From: Francisella orientalis FNO12
GTDB taxonomy: Bacteria; Pseudomonadota; Gammaproteobacteria; Francisellales; Francisellaceae
Assembly (NCBI RefSeq): GCF_001042525.2
Contig: NZ_CP011921.2
Span: 496,001-560,000, forward strand
Length of the DNA: 64,000 nucleotides
Reading direction: 5' to 3'
Shown here: positions 41,687-50,554 of the stretch, piece after piece
How the letters are laid out: each line of letters begins with the position of its first letter
Numbering within the stretch: the stretch's first letter is position 1
Notes under the pieces: model-generated
What the model was told of the DNA's origin: nothing
Seen by the model: the letters and a program-made list of their open reading frames with translations, nothing else
Databases searched by the model: none
Program-made: the position numbers and the translations under genes

Positions 41687-42124
41687 ATGGATATTTTAGT
41701 TATTAACGGACCAAATCTTAATCTTCTAGGAAAGAGACAGCCTCATATATATGGCAATAAAACTATTGAGGATATCAATAATGAATTGTATAAAACAGCA
41801 CATAATAATAATGTGACTATTGATTTCTTCCAGAGTAATCATGAGGGAGAAATTATTGATAAAATTCATCAATCAGCCGCAAAAATAGTAATTATTAACC
41901 TTGCAGCATATACACATACAAGCATTGCAATACGAGATGCTTTCTTGGCGATAAACAAGCCTTTTATTGAAATACATTTGTCTAATATATATAATAGAGA
42001 AGAGTTTAGGACAAAGTCGCTTCTATCGGATATCGCTTATGGGTGCATATTTGGGTTTGGGCCAAACGGATATACATTAGCGCTAATAGAAGCAATTAAC
42101 TATATTAATATGAAAGGAGAGTAG
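41687..42124 (+). CDS. aroQ: Type II 3-dehydroquinate dehydratase
   Basis: Converts 3-dehydroquinate to 3-dehydroshikimate in aromatic amino-acid synthesis. The 145-residue type II enzyme opens ILVINGPNLNLLGKRQPHIY, with the catalytic Tyr in IYG. FFQSNHEGEIIDKIH, INLAAYTHTSIAIRDA and FIEIHLSNIYNREEFR follow, which includes the catalytic His. It starts one base after apaH and leads into accB, as aroQ-accBC commonly do. Confidence 0.96.
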   Translation: MDILVINGPNLNLLGKRQPHIYGNKTIEDINNELYKTAHNNNVTIDFFQSNHEGEIIDKIHQSAAKIVIINLAAYTHTSIAIRDAFLAINKPFIEIHLSNIYNREEFRTKSLLSDIAYGCIFGFGPNGYTLALIEAINYINMKGE

Positions 42125-42127
42125 AAC

Positions 42128-42598
42128 ATGGATTTATTAAAAGCGATAGATAGAGTGGCAGAGATTCTTAACTCGAGTGATATCAAAGAGATTAGAGTTA
42201 AAGATGGTGGCTCAAGTATTTTTATGACAAAAAATAATACTGCTGCTACGGTTGTATCAGCGGTTCCTGCTGTGAGTAATGTAACATCTGCAGCACCTGT
42301 TGCGGCAAGTACTCCATCTGCAGCGTCAGCTCCTAAGCAAGCTGAAGTATCTTCAGAGATCAGTGGTGAGGAGATTAAATCTCCTATGGTTGGTACTTTC
42401 TACGGCGCTTCATCGCCTGATGCAGCACCTTATGTTAAAGAAGGTCAAGAAGTTAAAAAAGGTGATGTTCTTTGTATAATTGAAGCAATGAAGATTATGA
42501 ATAAGATTGAAGCTGAAAAAGCTGGCAAGATCGTTAAAGTAATCGCTAAAGATAGTGATCCTGTTCAATTCGATCAACCTTTATTTATTATTGAATAA
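42128..42598 (+). CDS. accB: Biotin carboxyl carrier protein AccB
   Basis: The biotin-bearing subunit of acetyl-CoA carboxylase, 156 residues. A short N-terminal helical region precedes an Ala/Ser/Pro/Val-rich flexible linker at about 38-80. The biotinyl domain has KSPMVGTFYGASSPDAAPYV with the family thumb, and VLCIIEAMKIMNKIEAE, whose Lys near residue 122 carries biotin. BirA, which attaches the biotin, is encoded about 4.2 kb further on. Confidence 0.96.
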   Translation: MDLLKAIDRVAEILNSSDIKEIRVKDGGSSIFMTKNNTAATVVSAVPAVSNVTSAAPVAASTPSAASAPKQAEVSSEISGEEIKSPMVGTFYGASSPDAAPYVKEGQEVKKGDVLCIIEAMKIMNKIEAEKAGKIVKVIAKDSDPVQFDQPLFIIE

Positions 42599-42663
42599 TA
42601 ACAAATCAATAACTTAAGTAGAGACTTCATAAATCTAGTATAAACTTTTAAAGGTAATACAAA

Positions 42664-44019
42664 ATGATTAAAAAAGTATTAATTGCCAATAGAGGTGAGA
42701 TAGCTCTTAGAATATTAAGAGCATGTATAGAGTTGGGGATTAAGACAGTAGCTGTATATTCAACTGCTGATGCTAATCTTATGCATGTAAAGTTAGCAGA
42801 TGAAGCAGTTTGCATTGGTCCAGCTGCTCCTAATCTTAGTTACCTTAACATTCAAGCTATTATAGCAGCTGCTGAAATAACATCTGCAGATGCAATCCAT
42901 CCAGGTTATGGTTTCTTATCTGAAAATGCAAAATTTGCAAAAGCAGTCGAAGAAAGTGGCTTCATATTTATTGGTCCACGTGCTGAAAACATCGAAGTAA
43001 TGGGTGATAAAGTAGAAGCTATTAAGTATATGAAGAAAGCTGGAGTACCTTGCGTACCTGGTTCAGGTGGTCCATTAGGAAGTGATGAAAAGAAAAACTT
43101 AGAAATCGCTGAGCAAATTGGCTATCCTGTTATCATCAAAGCTGCTGGTGGTGGAGGCGGTCGTGGTATGAGCATCGTTAGAAAGAAAGAAGATTTGATT
43201 AGTGCTATCTCTCTTACTAAGAGTGAAGCAAGAATTGCTTTCAATAACGACATGGTATACATGGAGAAATTCTTAGAAAACCCACGTCATATTGAAATTC
43301 AAGTTTTCGGAGATGGGCAAGGTAATGCTATTTACTTATTTGAGAGAGATTGTTCAACTCAAAGAAGACACCAAAAGGTTATCGAAGAAGCTCCTGCAAT
43401 CGGCTTGAGTTATGAGCAGAGAAAGCGTATTGGTGAACAGTGTGTTAATGCTTGTAAAATACTTAAATATCGTGGTGCTGGTACTTTTGAATTCTTATAT
43501 GAAAATGGAGAGTTTTATTTCATCGAGATGAATACCAGAATTCAGGTTGAGCATCCAGTAACGGAGTCTATAACTTCTACAGATCTTATCAAAGAACAGC
43601 TCAAAGTTGCATCTGGCTTAGGATTAGCTTGGAAACAAGAAGATATTGCTATCGTTGGACATGCTATTGAGTGTAGAATTAATGCTGAAGATCCTGAGAG
43701 AATGATACCATCTCCAGGCAAGATAGATATGTATCATGCTCCAGCGGGTCCAAGAGTGCGTGTAGATTCACACATATATTCTGGTTATACTGTACCACCA
43801 AATTATGATTCAATGATAGCAAAAGTAATTGTGCGTGGACATGATAGACAAACTGCATTACAGAAAATGCGTGCTGCACTTGAAGAAATGGTAATTAGTG
43901 GCATCAAAACTAATATACCTCTTCATCAAGAAATTCTTAATCATGAAGAATTCATCAAAGGTGGAACTAACATACATTTCTTAGAGAAAATATTAGAAAA
44001 GAAAAAACAGTCTAAGTAA
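42664..44019 (+). CDS. accC: Biotin carboxylase AccC
   Basis: The ATP-dependent biotin carboxylase subunit of acetyl-CoA carboxylase, 451 residues. It reads [33 protein letters not shown], the glycine-rich ATP lid [13 protein letters not shown] near residue 162, [18 protein letters not shown] near 236, [14 protein letters not shown] near 287 and [12 protein letters not shown] near 335. It lies 65 bp downstream of accB and ends the series begun by lptD. Confidence 0.97.
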   Translation: MIKKVLIANRGEIALRILRACIELGIKTVAVYSTADANLMHVKLADEAVCIGPAAPNLSYLNIQAIIAAAEITSADAIHPGYGFLSENAKFAKAVEESGFIFIGPRAENIEVMGDKVEAIKYMKKAGVPCVPGSGGPLGSDEKKNLEIAEQIGYPVIIKAAGGGGGRGMSIVRKKEDLISAISLTKSEARIAFNNDMVYMEKFLENPRHIEIQVFGDGQGNAIYLFERDCSTQRRHQKVIEEAPAIGLSYEQRKRIGEQCVNACKILKYRGAGTFEFLYENGEFYFIEMNTRIQVEHPVTESITSTDLIKEQLKVASGLGLAWKQEDIAIVGHAIECRINAEDPERMIPSPGKIDMYHAPAGPRVRVDSHIYSGYTVPPNYDSMIAKVIVRGHDRQTALQKMRAALEEMVISGIKTNIPLHQEILNHEEFIKGGTNIHFLEKILEKKKQSK

Positions 44020-44111
44020 ATCCTTTCTTTCGTATATATCTTCATTTAAATTTCTAGTTTTTTCTTATATAATTTTCTTAGTATTTAAATGTAATAAAAT
44101 ATTTGTAAATT

Positions 44112-44774
44112 ATGCATAATTTTCAAACTTTTCTTAAAACGACTAGAGAAGCAAAAGAACTTCAGATAGAAACAGTGGCAGATGCTATAAATTTGTCAGT
44201 GCAAACTATTGAGATAATTGAAGAAGCTAATAATAATTCATTATTACAGAACTCTAGTAGTGTACTTAAAAATCAGATCAGAAGATATTGCGAATACTTA
44301 GAAATTCCTGAGAAGAAGATAGTATCAATGCTTAACAAAATTGATGTTTTGTATTATAAGAAGTCTCGTTATGGGAAGTTAAAGTTTTTTGATTATTTGA
44401 ATAGGTTAGCGATTCTTATAATAGCAATAGCAATAATTGTTTTGGTTGGCAAATATATCAAAGAAAATATGTATATAGCGAGCACAGAAGAGGGTCATAA
44501 ATCATCTATAATATATACACCGATTAATTATGATCTGAATGAACCAAATCAACAGCCTATTACTGATAACTCCTCTGCTTCTGATAATAATGTATCTATC
44601 ACTCAAAATAATACATTAACCTCAAACGATGAGATGAGCAGCGGCTCTTCTGTAGCAATGGAATCAAAAGAACATCATCAGGATACTGCTAGCAATAGTA
44701 TGGCAGCTCATCCACCAGCAACTGCAAATATGAATAATATTGTCATAGATGATGATATTGATAGTAGTAAATAA
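44112..44774 (+). CDS. RodZ-like HTH transmembrane protein
   Basis: A 220-residue protein with a cytoplasmic RodZ-type helix-turn-helix (residues 5-70; FLKTTREAKELQIETVADAI, RRYCEYLEIPEKKI), a basic juxtamembrane stretch, and one transmembrane helix at about 98-115 (LAILIIAIAIIVLVGKYI). The roughly 100-residue periplasmic tail is rich in Asn, Ser, Thr, Asp and His. It lacks the folded C-terminal beta domain seen in full RodZ, which links MreB to the wall machinery, so I do not give it that name. It lies 20 bp upstream of the MscS gene and could be co-transcribed. Confidence 0.7.
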   Translation: MHNFQTFLKTTREAKELQIETVADAINLSVQTIEIIEEANNNSLLQNSSSVLKNQIRRYCEYLEIPEKKIVSMLNKIDVLYYKKSRYGKLKFFDYLNRLAILIIAIAIIVLVGKYIKENMYIASTEEGHKSSIIYTPINYDLNEPNQQPITDNSSASDNNVSITQNNTLTSNDEMSSGSSVAMESKEHHQDTASNSMAAHPPATANMNNIVIDDDIDSSK

Positions 44775-44794
44775 ACCTTTAATATTTTCTTATA

Positions 44795-45910
44795 ATGAAT
44801 GTTTTAAATAATGTTTTATTAAGAGTAGAAAATTATTCTACTCTGTATATTCTATTTATAGATTTTTTATTATGCTTTGCTCTTTGTGTAGTTATTTCTA
44901 TACTTGGTAGCATTCTTGTTATCAAGTATAAAAATACAATCAGGTTCACATTTGTTAAATCATTTAAGCTAACATTATATCTTATAATCTGGTCTTACTT
45001 TATCAAAACTTGTGTTGATTTACCTGTAGTAGTTCATCTCCCAAATTATAAAGAAGTTATAATTCAGTATTCAGATAAAATTTTTGATTTTTGTATATAT
45101 TTAGCAATTATTATTAGTTTATTTGAGTTTTTGTATAATAGTAAGAATATCTCTATTGAAAAGAAAAAAGCACAAAATAAAGATTCATATAGTGACTTCA
45201 GAGATATTAATGCTATATATAAAGCTTTTGAACTAGGAGCTGTCGCTATCTCTGTTATATTAATCTTAGCAGCATTTAATGTACCCTTAACTGCTTTAGG
45301 AGCTTTTAGTGGTGTAGCTTTTGCTGGCTTAACTTTTTCTCAAAGTACACTGATTACAAATTTCTTTGGTGGATTATTTGTTATATTTAATCGCAAGTAT
45401 TCTGAGGGTGATGTTATTTCATCAGACATCAATTCATCGATTAAGTTTAGTGGAACTATTAAAAAAATAGGTACTCTTACAACACAGGTTGATAATTATG
45501 AAACAGCGCCAATGCATATTCCAAATTCGGTGTTTTTAAATACATGTATAACAACAACTTCGCGTCGTACTCATAGAAGGATAGTACAGTTTATAACTAT
45601 TGATTATAAATACATAGATAAAATACCAGTTATAAAAGAAAAAATTCTTGCAGTGCTCAAGTCTCATCCTAATATTGATCAGAATAAAACAGTATCAGTA
45701 TCACTGGCTTCTAGTGGTAGTAATATTTCGGGTAGATCAGAGGGTGGCTTTGGAACTAATGGTATTAATTTACAAGTTTATGCTATGGTAAAGAAGGTAT
45801 TTTTTGTTGATTTTATAACAGCTCAAGATGAAGTGTTTTTAAGCATTGCAAAAGAGTTAAGAGATTTGAACGTCGAGTTTGCAATAAATCCAATTACTTT
45901 GCATAAGTAG
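44795..45910 (+). CDS. MscS-family mechanosensitive channel
   Basis: An inner-membrane small-conductance mechanosensitive channel, 371 residues. Four or so hydrophobic helices precede the pore helix: LGAFSGVAFAGLTFSQSTLI near residue 165, then NFFGGLFVIFNRKYSEGDVI, the MscS signature. The beta domain (GTIKKIGTLTTQVDNYETAP, HIPNSVFLNTCITTTSRRTH) follows. A Gly/Ser-rich insert near residue 310 (SSGSNISGRSEGGFG) is unusual. It would release solutes upon hypo-osmotic shock. Convergent with epmA. Confidence 0.9.
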   Translation: MNVLNNVLLRVENYSTLYILFIDFLLCFALCVVISILGSILVIKYKNTIRFTFVKSFKLTLYLIIWSYFIKTCVDLPVVVHLPNYKEVIIQYSDKIFDFCIYLAIIISLFEFLYNSKNISIEKKKAQNKDSYSDFRDINAIYKAFELGAVAISVILILAAFNVPLTALGAFSGVAFAGLTFSQSTLITNFFGGLFVIFNRKYSEGDVISSDINSSIKFSGTIKKIGTLTTQVDNYETAPMHIPNSVFLNTCITTTSRRTHRRIVQFITIDYKYIDKIPVIKEKILAVLKSHPNIDQNKTVSVSLASSGSNISGRSEGGFGTNGINLQVYAMVKKVFFVDFITAQDEVFLSIAKELRDLNVEFAINPITLHK

Positions 45911-45919
45911 TATTGTTGA

Positions 45920-46843
45920 TTAATCTATAATACTCAGATCTTGTATTTTATCAATATTTTCTAAACTCATAAGAAGTCTATCAAAACCTAATGCTACTCC
46001 TGAACATTCTGGCATATTTTCTATACAGTTTAGAAGTTTATGATCTATATCTAAAGAACCTTTATTTTGTTGTTTCCTTATTTCGAGATCACTATTGAAG
46101 CGCTTGAGCTGTTCATCTTTATCAATTAGTTCATAGTATCCATTTGCTAGTTCAATACCATTACTAAATACTTCAAATCTTGTAGTTACTAGTTGTTGAT
46201 TTTGATTATATATTTTTCTAGCAAGTGCCGATTGGTGGATTGTATAATCATAAATAAAATAAATAGTATCTTTTTGGTTAAGGTTTCTTTCAATTTTATA
46301 ACTAAAAAGTATATCTAAACAATCTGCAATGGTTAGATTTGATAGTCCTTGAATATCTCCAACTGTTTCTTTGACTATATCTTGTAAATGTTCCAGAGAA
46401 ATATTGTGAGGATTAATTTCATAATGCTTTTCAAATGCTTCATAATAACTTAAATATATGAAGTTTAAATTTGGTTTAAGCGCTAAGAATAAATTCTCCA
46501 TCTCTTGCATTAGTTGCAGATAGTCAAAACCTACTCGATACCACTCTATCATTGTAAATTCATGCTTATGGAATCGTCCACAAGGCTCATCACGGAATGC
46601 TTTACAAATTTGATATATACTACCGCTACCTGCGGCTAATAGCCTTTTCATTGCATACTCTGGGGAGCTTTGGAGATATTTTTTGCCAGAAACTGTCTTA
46701 ATGCTAAAAACATCTATAAAAGGATCTGTTACACCAAATTCATAAGCTAAGGGTGTATCTACTTCTAATACACCTAAGCTTTTAAAGTAAGAGCGAATCT
46801 TATCTAAGTATTCTGCACGTTTTTTAATATTTTCCAGGCTCAT
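45920..46843 (-). CDS. epmA: EF-P--(R)-beta-lysine ligase EpmA
   Basis: A class II lysyl-tRNA-synthetase paralogue lacking the anticodon domain; it attaches beta-lysine to elongation factor P, which relieves stalling at proline runs. The length, 307 residues, fits EpmA rather than LysS. Motifs: VLEVDTPLAYEFGVTDPFID, YLQSSPEYAMKRLLAAG, ICKAFRDEPCGRFHKHEFTM (motif 2), GIELANGYYEL and the final CSGVALGFDRLLMSL (motif 3). Its ATG shares a base with the birA stop. EpmB and EF-P are not in this window. Confidence 0.94.
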   Translation of the reverse strand: MSLENIKKRAEYLDKIRSYFKSLGVLEVDTPLAYEFGVTDPFIDVFSIKTVSGKKYLQSSPEYAMKRLLAAGSGSIYQICKAFRDEPCGRFHKHEFTMIEWYRVGFDYLQLMQEMENLFLALKPNLNFIYLSYYEAFEKHYEINPHNISLEHLQDIVKETVGDIQGLSNLTIADCLDILFSYKIERNLNQKDTIYFIYDYTIHQSALARKIYNQNQQLVTTRFEVFSNGIELANGYYELIDKDEQLKRFNSDLEIRKQQNKGSLDIDHKLLNCIENMPECSGVALGFDRLLMSLENIDKIQDLSIID

Positions 46844-47622
46844 TATATAACTCTTATCTTGCTGATATTTCCTAGATCAAACTCGTGAAGATTGTTATTA
46901 TCATCTAAAATTTTTAGCATTAGATTATCAGTAACACCTTTTGCGATCCCTTGGAAATTCTCACTTGAATAGTTAAAGGTGATCTTTTTGTTTAGCGTGT
47001 AATCATACTTTGAAAAAGCTTCTAGAGTATCTAAGTAAGATTTCTCAAAATTATTAATAACATATCTTACTAAATCGACTATAACTTTGGATGAGTCTAT
47101 CTCATAATTATTAATTATGGATAGTGATGTCCATTGCCTATCAATATCTTCTTTAATATTTGTCATATTTACATTTATACCGATACCAATAATAATATCA
47201 AAACTATCTTTTTTGATATTTTTAGTTTCAATGAGTATTCCTGCTAATTTATGATCTTCAAAATAAATATCATTTGGTAGTTTTATTTTTAGTTTTTCTT
47301 GTTGATCAACCAGAATATATTTCTTGATAGTTTCTAAAACTCCTAGTGCTACTTTAATGCTTATAAAAGAGTCTTCATTGATGTTAAAGTTACAGCTAAA
47401 TGCTAATGTTGAGTAAATGTTATCATTATTATCAGAGATCCATTTATCGCCACGACGTCCACGCCCTTTTGTTTGTTGCTCTGCATAGCAAAAATGATAT
47501 TTATGTGATAGCTCTCTTTCTAGTAAATAGTCATTGGTTGAGCCTATTGTAGAGAAATGTTCAACACGTATATCATCAATAACTGTATTGAGAGCTGTCT
47601 TAATATATTTATGATTTTTCAT
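46843..47622 (-). CDS. birA: Biotin-protein ligase BirA (mono-domain)
   Basis: Activates biotin to biotinyl-AMP and attaches it to AccB. The 259-residue protein has only the ligase and C-terminal domains. HFSTIGSTNDYLLER near residue 20, AEQQTKGRGRRGDKWISDN near 50, KLPNDIYFEDHKLAGILIE near 110 and IGIGINVNM near 145 are family hallmarks. It has no N-terminal winged-helix repressor domain, so it should not regulate the biotin operon itself. It overlaps recJ by 4 bp and epmA by 1. Confidence 0.94.
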   Translation of the reverse strand: MKNHKYIKTALNTVIDDIRVEHFSTIGSTNDYLLERELSHKYHFCYAEQQTKGRGRRGDKWISDNNDNIYSTLAFSCNFNINEDSFISIKVALGVLETIKKYILVDQQEKLKIKLPNDIYFEDHKLAGILIETKNIKKDSFDIIIGIGINVNMTNIKEDIDRQWTSLSIINNYEIDSSKVIVDLVRYVINNFEKSYLDTLEAFSKYDYTLNKKITFNYSSENFQGIAKGVTDNLMLKILDDNNNLHEFDLGNISKIRVI

Positions 47623-49361
47623 TTTTCGATAAGTTTAATATTAAGAGATAAGTTTATCTGCCCGAGGAACTCTTCTTTTTGTAGTTCATAACAGGCTTTT
47701 ATAGTATCGCCAATAGCTATTCGTTCAATTATCTTATTTTCTGAAGCATTAAACCATATTGCTTTGATTGAAGGAATATTTTTATAGCGTAAAACTAGTT
47801 GAGCATGATTTTTATCTTTACCAACTAAACGTAGATTTTCTATAGTGAAGCTATTGCAAAATAGAGGTTTTTCAAATTCTCTGCCAAATGGTTCAAGAGA
47901 TTCTATCTTTTCTAGGGTTTGTAGTTTGAAATCATTCTCTTCAAGCTCAAAATCATACTCTAAAATAGGCTCTAAAGATATACTATTGTTTTTAACGAAA
48001 TTAATAATTTCACTTTCAAATAAATCATAAAAAGTATCGAAATCAGATTTGTTAATTATTAAGCCAGCAGCACCTTTATGGCCACCATACTTTATCATCA
48101 AAGTAGGCGATTTACGTGCTATAGTATCAAGTATTGTTTTAATATTAATACTATCCACACTTCTAGCAGAGCCTGATATTATGTTAGGATCATTTCGTGT
48201 TTCAGAAAAAATAATCACAGGTTTGCCAAACATTTCTTTGACTCTACTTGCTGTAATACCATGTATTCCAGAGTGACCATCATTAAGTAGTATACATAAT
48301 GAGTTGTTATTATTGTCTAATTGATGTGCTTTGGTTATTGCTTCATGAGTAAGCTTTTTTTGAATTTCTTTGCGTTGGCTATTTTGTTTAGTTAGGTTTT
48401 CGAAGGTTTCTTTAATTCTACGTTTATCATTCTCAAGCAAAAAGCTAACAGACCCTAGTGCATCAGAAACTCTGCCGTCACTATTTAGCAAAGGAGCTAT
48501 ACTGAAACTGATATACTCACTTGATAGTTTATCTTTATCTAAGAAGTCCCAACATAGACGATCATTATTTTTTAGTTGCTCTATACCAAGTTTTGTAACA
48601 ATGCGGTTATTGTGACTATTTGCCATGTTAACACAGTCTGCAACTGTACCAATTGCAACAAAATCAAGTAAATTACTTAATCCGTAAGACTTAGATAATG
48701 ATTTACCATTTTGCAGATATTTTCTACGAAGAGCAGCCATAAAAAGCCAAGCAACCATACAGCCAGCTATAGCTTTGTCAGGATAATTACAATCATGTTG
48801 GGTTGGGTTAAGTATAGCTATAGCACTTTTCGGAGGACCTTCTGGTGGAATACCATGGTGATCAGTTACAATAGTGTCTATTCCATTTTGTTTAAGAACA
48901 GCAATTCTAGGCTCATCTGTTGAACCATTGTCAGCTGTTATGATAAGATTTGGTCTAATACTATCTGTTAATATTCTATTCATTAGAGACTCTGATAGAC
49001 CATATCCTTCCTGCATTCTGTGACCTATATATGAGCGAATCTTATTTTTAGGATAGTTAAATATCTTTGTCAGAGCCTCATATAAAATCGCATGAGATGT
49101 TTGCCCATCACAGTCATGATCAGTTTCTAATCCAATGACTTCATTATTTTGTAATGCTTGAAAAAGTCTATCTACAGCTTTATCGATATCTTTGAATAGA
49201 AATGGAGATGATAGATCTTTGATAGATCCTCTCAGAATAAGATCAATATTTTCAAAATTACTTACTCTAGAAGAGATAATCGGTGCCGAAAATAAGTCAT
49301 AACTTTTTGATAATAAAGTATCTAAAACTTTTTGATTAATCTGTTTTTGTTTTATTAGCAT
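47619..49361 (-). CDS. recJ: Single-stranded-DNA exonuclease RecJ
   Basis: A 5'-3' single-strand exonuclease of the DHH family used in recombination and mismatch repair. At 580 residues it is near the usual length. It has GLETDHDCDGQTSHAILYEA near residue 77, IITADNGSTDE, IVTDHHGIP (the DHH motif) near 163, and SFSIAPLLNSDGRVSDALG. The DHHA1 domain carries SGSARSVDSINIKTIL and KYGGHKGAAGLIIN. Note that the first motif reads ETDHDCDG. It overlaps perM by 7 bp and birA by 4, so perM-recJ-birA-epmA is one tight operon. Confidence 0.95.
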   Translation of the reverse strand: MLIKQKQINQKVLDTLLSKSYDLFSAPIISSRVSNFENIDLILRGSIKDLSSPFLFKDIDKAVDRLFQALQNNEVIGLETDHDCDGQTSHAILYEALTKIFNYPKNKIRSYIGHRMQEGYGLSESLMNRILTDSIRPNLIITADNGSTDEPRIAVLKQNGIDTIVTDHHGIPPEGPPKSAIAILNPTQHDCNYPDKAIAGCMVAWLFMAALRRKYLQNGKSLSKSYGLSNLLDFVAIGTVADCVNMANSHNNRIVTKLGIEQLKNNDRLCWDFLDKDKLSSEYISFSIAPLLNSDGRVSDALGSVSFLLENDKRRIKETFENLTKQNSQRKEIQKKLTHEAITKAHQLDNNNNSLCILLNDGHSGIHGITASRVKEMFGKPVIIFSETRNDPNIISGSARSVDSINIKTILDTIARKSPTLMIKYGGHKGAAGLIINKSDFDTFYDLFESEIINFVKNNSISLEPILEYDFELEENDFKLQTLEKIESLEPFGREFEKPLFCNSFTIENLRLVGKDKNHAQLVLRYKNIPSIKAIWFNASENKIIERIAIGDTIKACYELQKEEFLGQINLSLNIKLIEK

Positions 49362-50461
49362 AGATTTATATTAGAAATATTTTTTTTCCCACTGAGGTGG
49401 TTTCGACACATATTTACCCCCGATATAAATAGCAAACCTAATGGTATCGCAAAGAATATACCCCATAATCCCCAAATACCACCAAATATAAGAATAGATG
49501 ATACTACTCCCACAGGATGTATATCTAAAACTTCTGAGAATAGAAGAGGAACTAGTAAATTACCATCTAAAGCTTGGATAATAAAAAATACTATGAGCAT
49601 TGATACAAATGTGCCATTTAGTCCAAACTGCAAAATACCAACCATGACGACTGGGATTGTAATAATCACCATTCCAACATAAGGTATAATTACCGATAAA
49701 CCAACACCAACAGCTAATAGCAATGCATAGTTTAAATTAAAATATGCGAAACCCATATATGTTACGATAGATACTATAATCAACTCAATAGCTTTGCCTC
49801 TCACATAATCAGCAAGTTTAGGTTTAAGATCATTCCAAACGAAATATAATGCACCATTTTGCTCTGGTAAAAATGATTTAAACCAGTTAATCATTCTTGC
49901 TTTATCTTTTAGAAAGTAAAATACCATAAGAGGTACTAAAAATAGATATATAAGAATGGAGAAAAGAAAAGGAATTGTAGTAGCAGTATTTTGTAGAATA
50001 AAAGATCCTATATTTGAGCTTATCTTTTGCCAGTCAATACTATCAAACCAAGTTACTATAGAATTGATTCTAGCCTCGGTAAGTATTGTTGGATACTTCA
50101 CAGATAACTGCTCTAAGCTTTCTTTTAAACTAGATAGTGTATGTGAAGCTTGTTTAATAAAATCAATTAGCTGATTAACAATAATTGGTAATAATACAAA
50201 TATCAGTGATAAAAGTAATATAAGGAATAGTATATAAACGAAGTATACTAAGATGGTACGTTTTATCTTGGTAAATTTCTGTAATATATTTACAAGAGTA
50301 TCTAATAGATAGGCAATAACAAGAGCAGCTAATATAGGCGCTATATAGTTACCTAAAAATGTTAAAACCAAGTAGAAGAATAGCATTAAACCAAAAAACA
50401 CAATTGGTTCATTGTTTTGATATCTATTGCGATACCAGCTTTTTATAGTTCGTAAAATCAT
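49355..50461 (-). CDS. AI-2E/PerM-family transporter
   Basis: A 368-residue inner-membrane protein of the AI-2 exporter/PerM superfamily, with about seven or eight helices and a central amphipathic region around residues 95-145. Conserved pieces are FLGNYIAPILAALVIAYLLD near residue 36, PLMVFYFLKDKARMI near 180, YVRGKAIELIIVSIVTYMGF, VIIPYVGMVIITIPVVMVG and IHPVGVVSSILIFGGIWGLWG. The family exports small molecules or couples sodium/proton exchange; no substrate is assignable here. It is the first gene of the recJ-birA-epmA operon. Confidence 0.88.
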   Translation of the reverse strand: MILRTIKSWYRNRYQNNEPIVFFGLMLFFYLVLTFLGNYIAPILAALVIAYLLDTLVNILQKFTKIKRTILVYFVYILFLILLLSLIFVLLPIIVNQLIDFIKQASHTLSSLKESLEQLSVKYPTILTEARINSIVTWFDSIDWQKISSNIGSFILQNTATTIPFLFSILIYLFLVPLMVFYFLKDKARMINWFKSFLPEQNGALYFVWNDLKPKLADYVRGKAIELIIVSIVTYMGFAYFNLNYALLLAVGVGLSVIIPYVGMVIITIPVVMVGILQFGLNGTFVSMLIVFFIIQALDGNLLVPLLFSEVLDIHPVGVVSSILIFGGIWGLWGIFFAIPLGLLFISGVNMCRNHLSGKKNISNINLC

Positions 50462-50554
50462 TTATGATTAAATCATTATTAAATTTGAAGATATTGTAAC
50501 AGTTTTAAAAAAAATTGAATATATAAAGGTATCAAAAGTAAACTTGAGAAGAAG

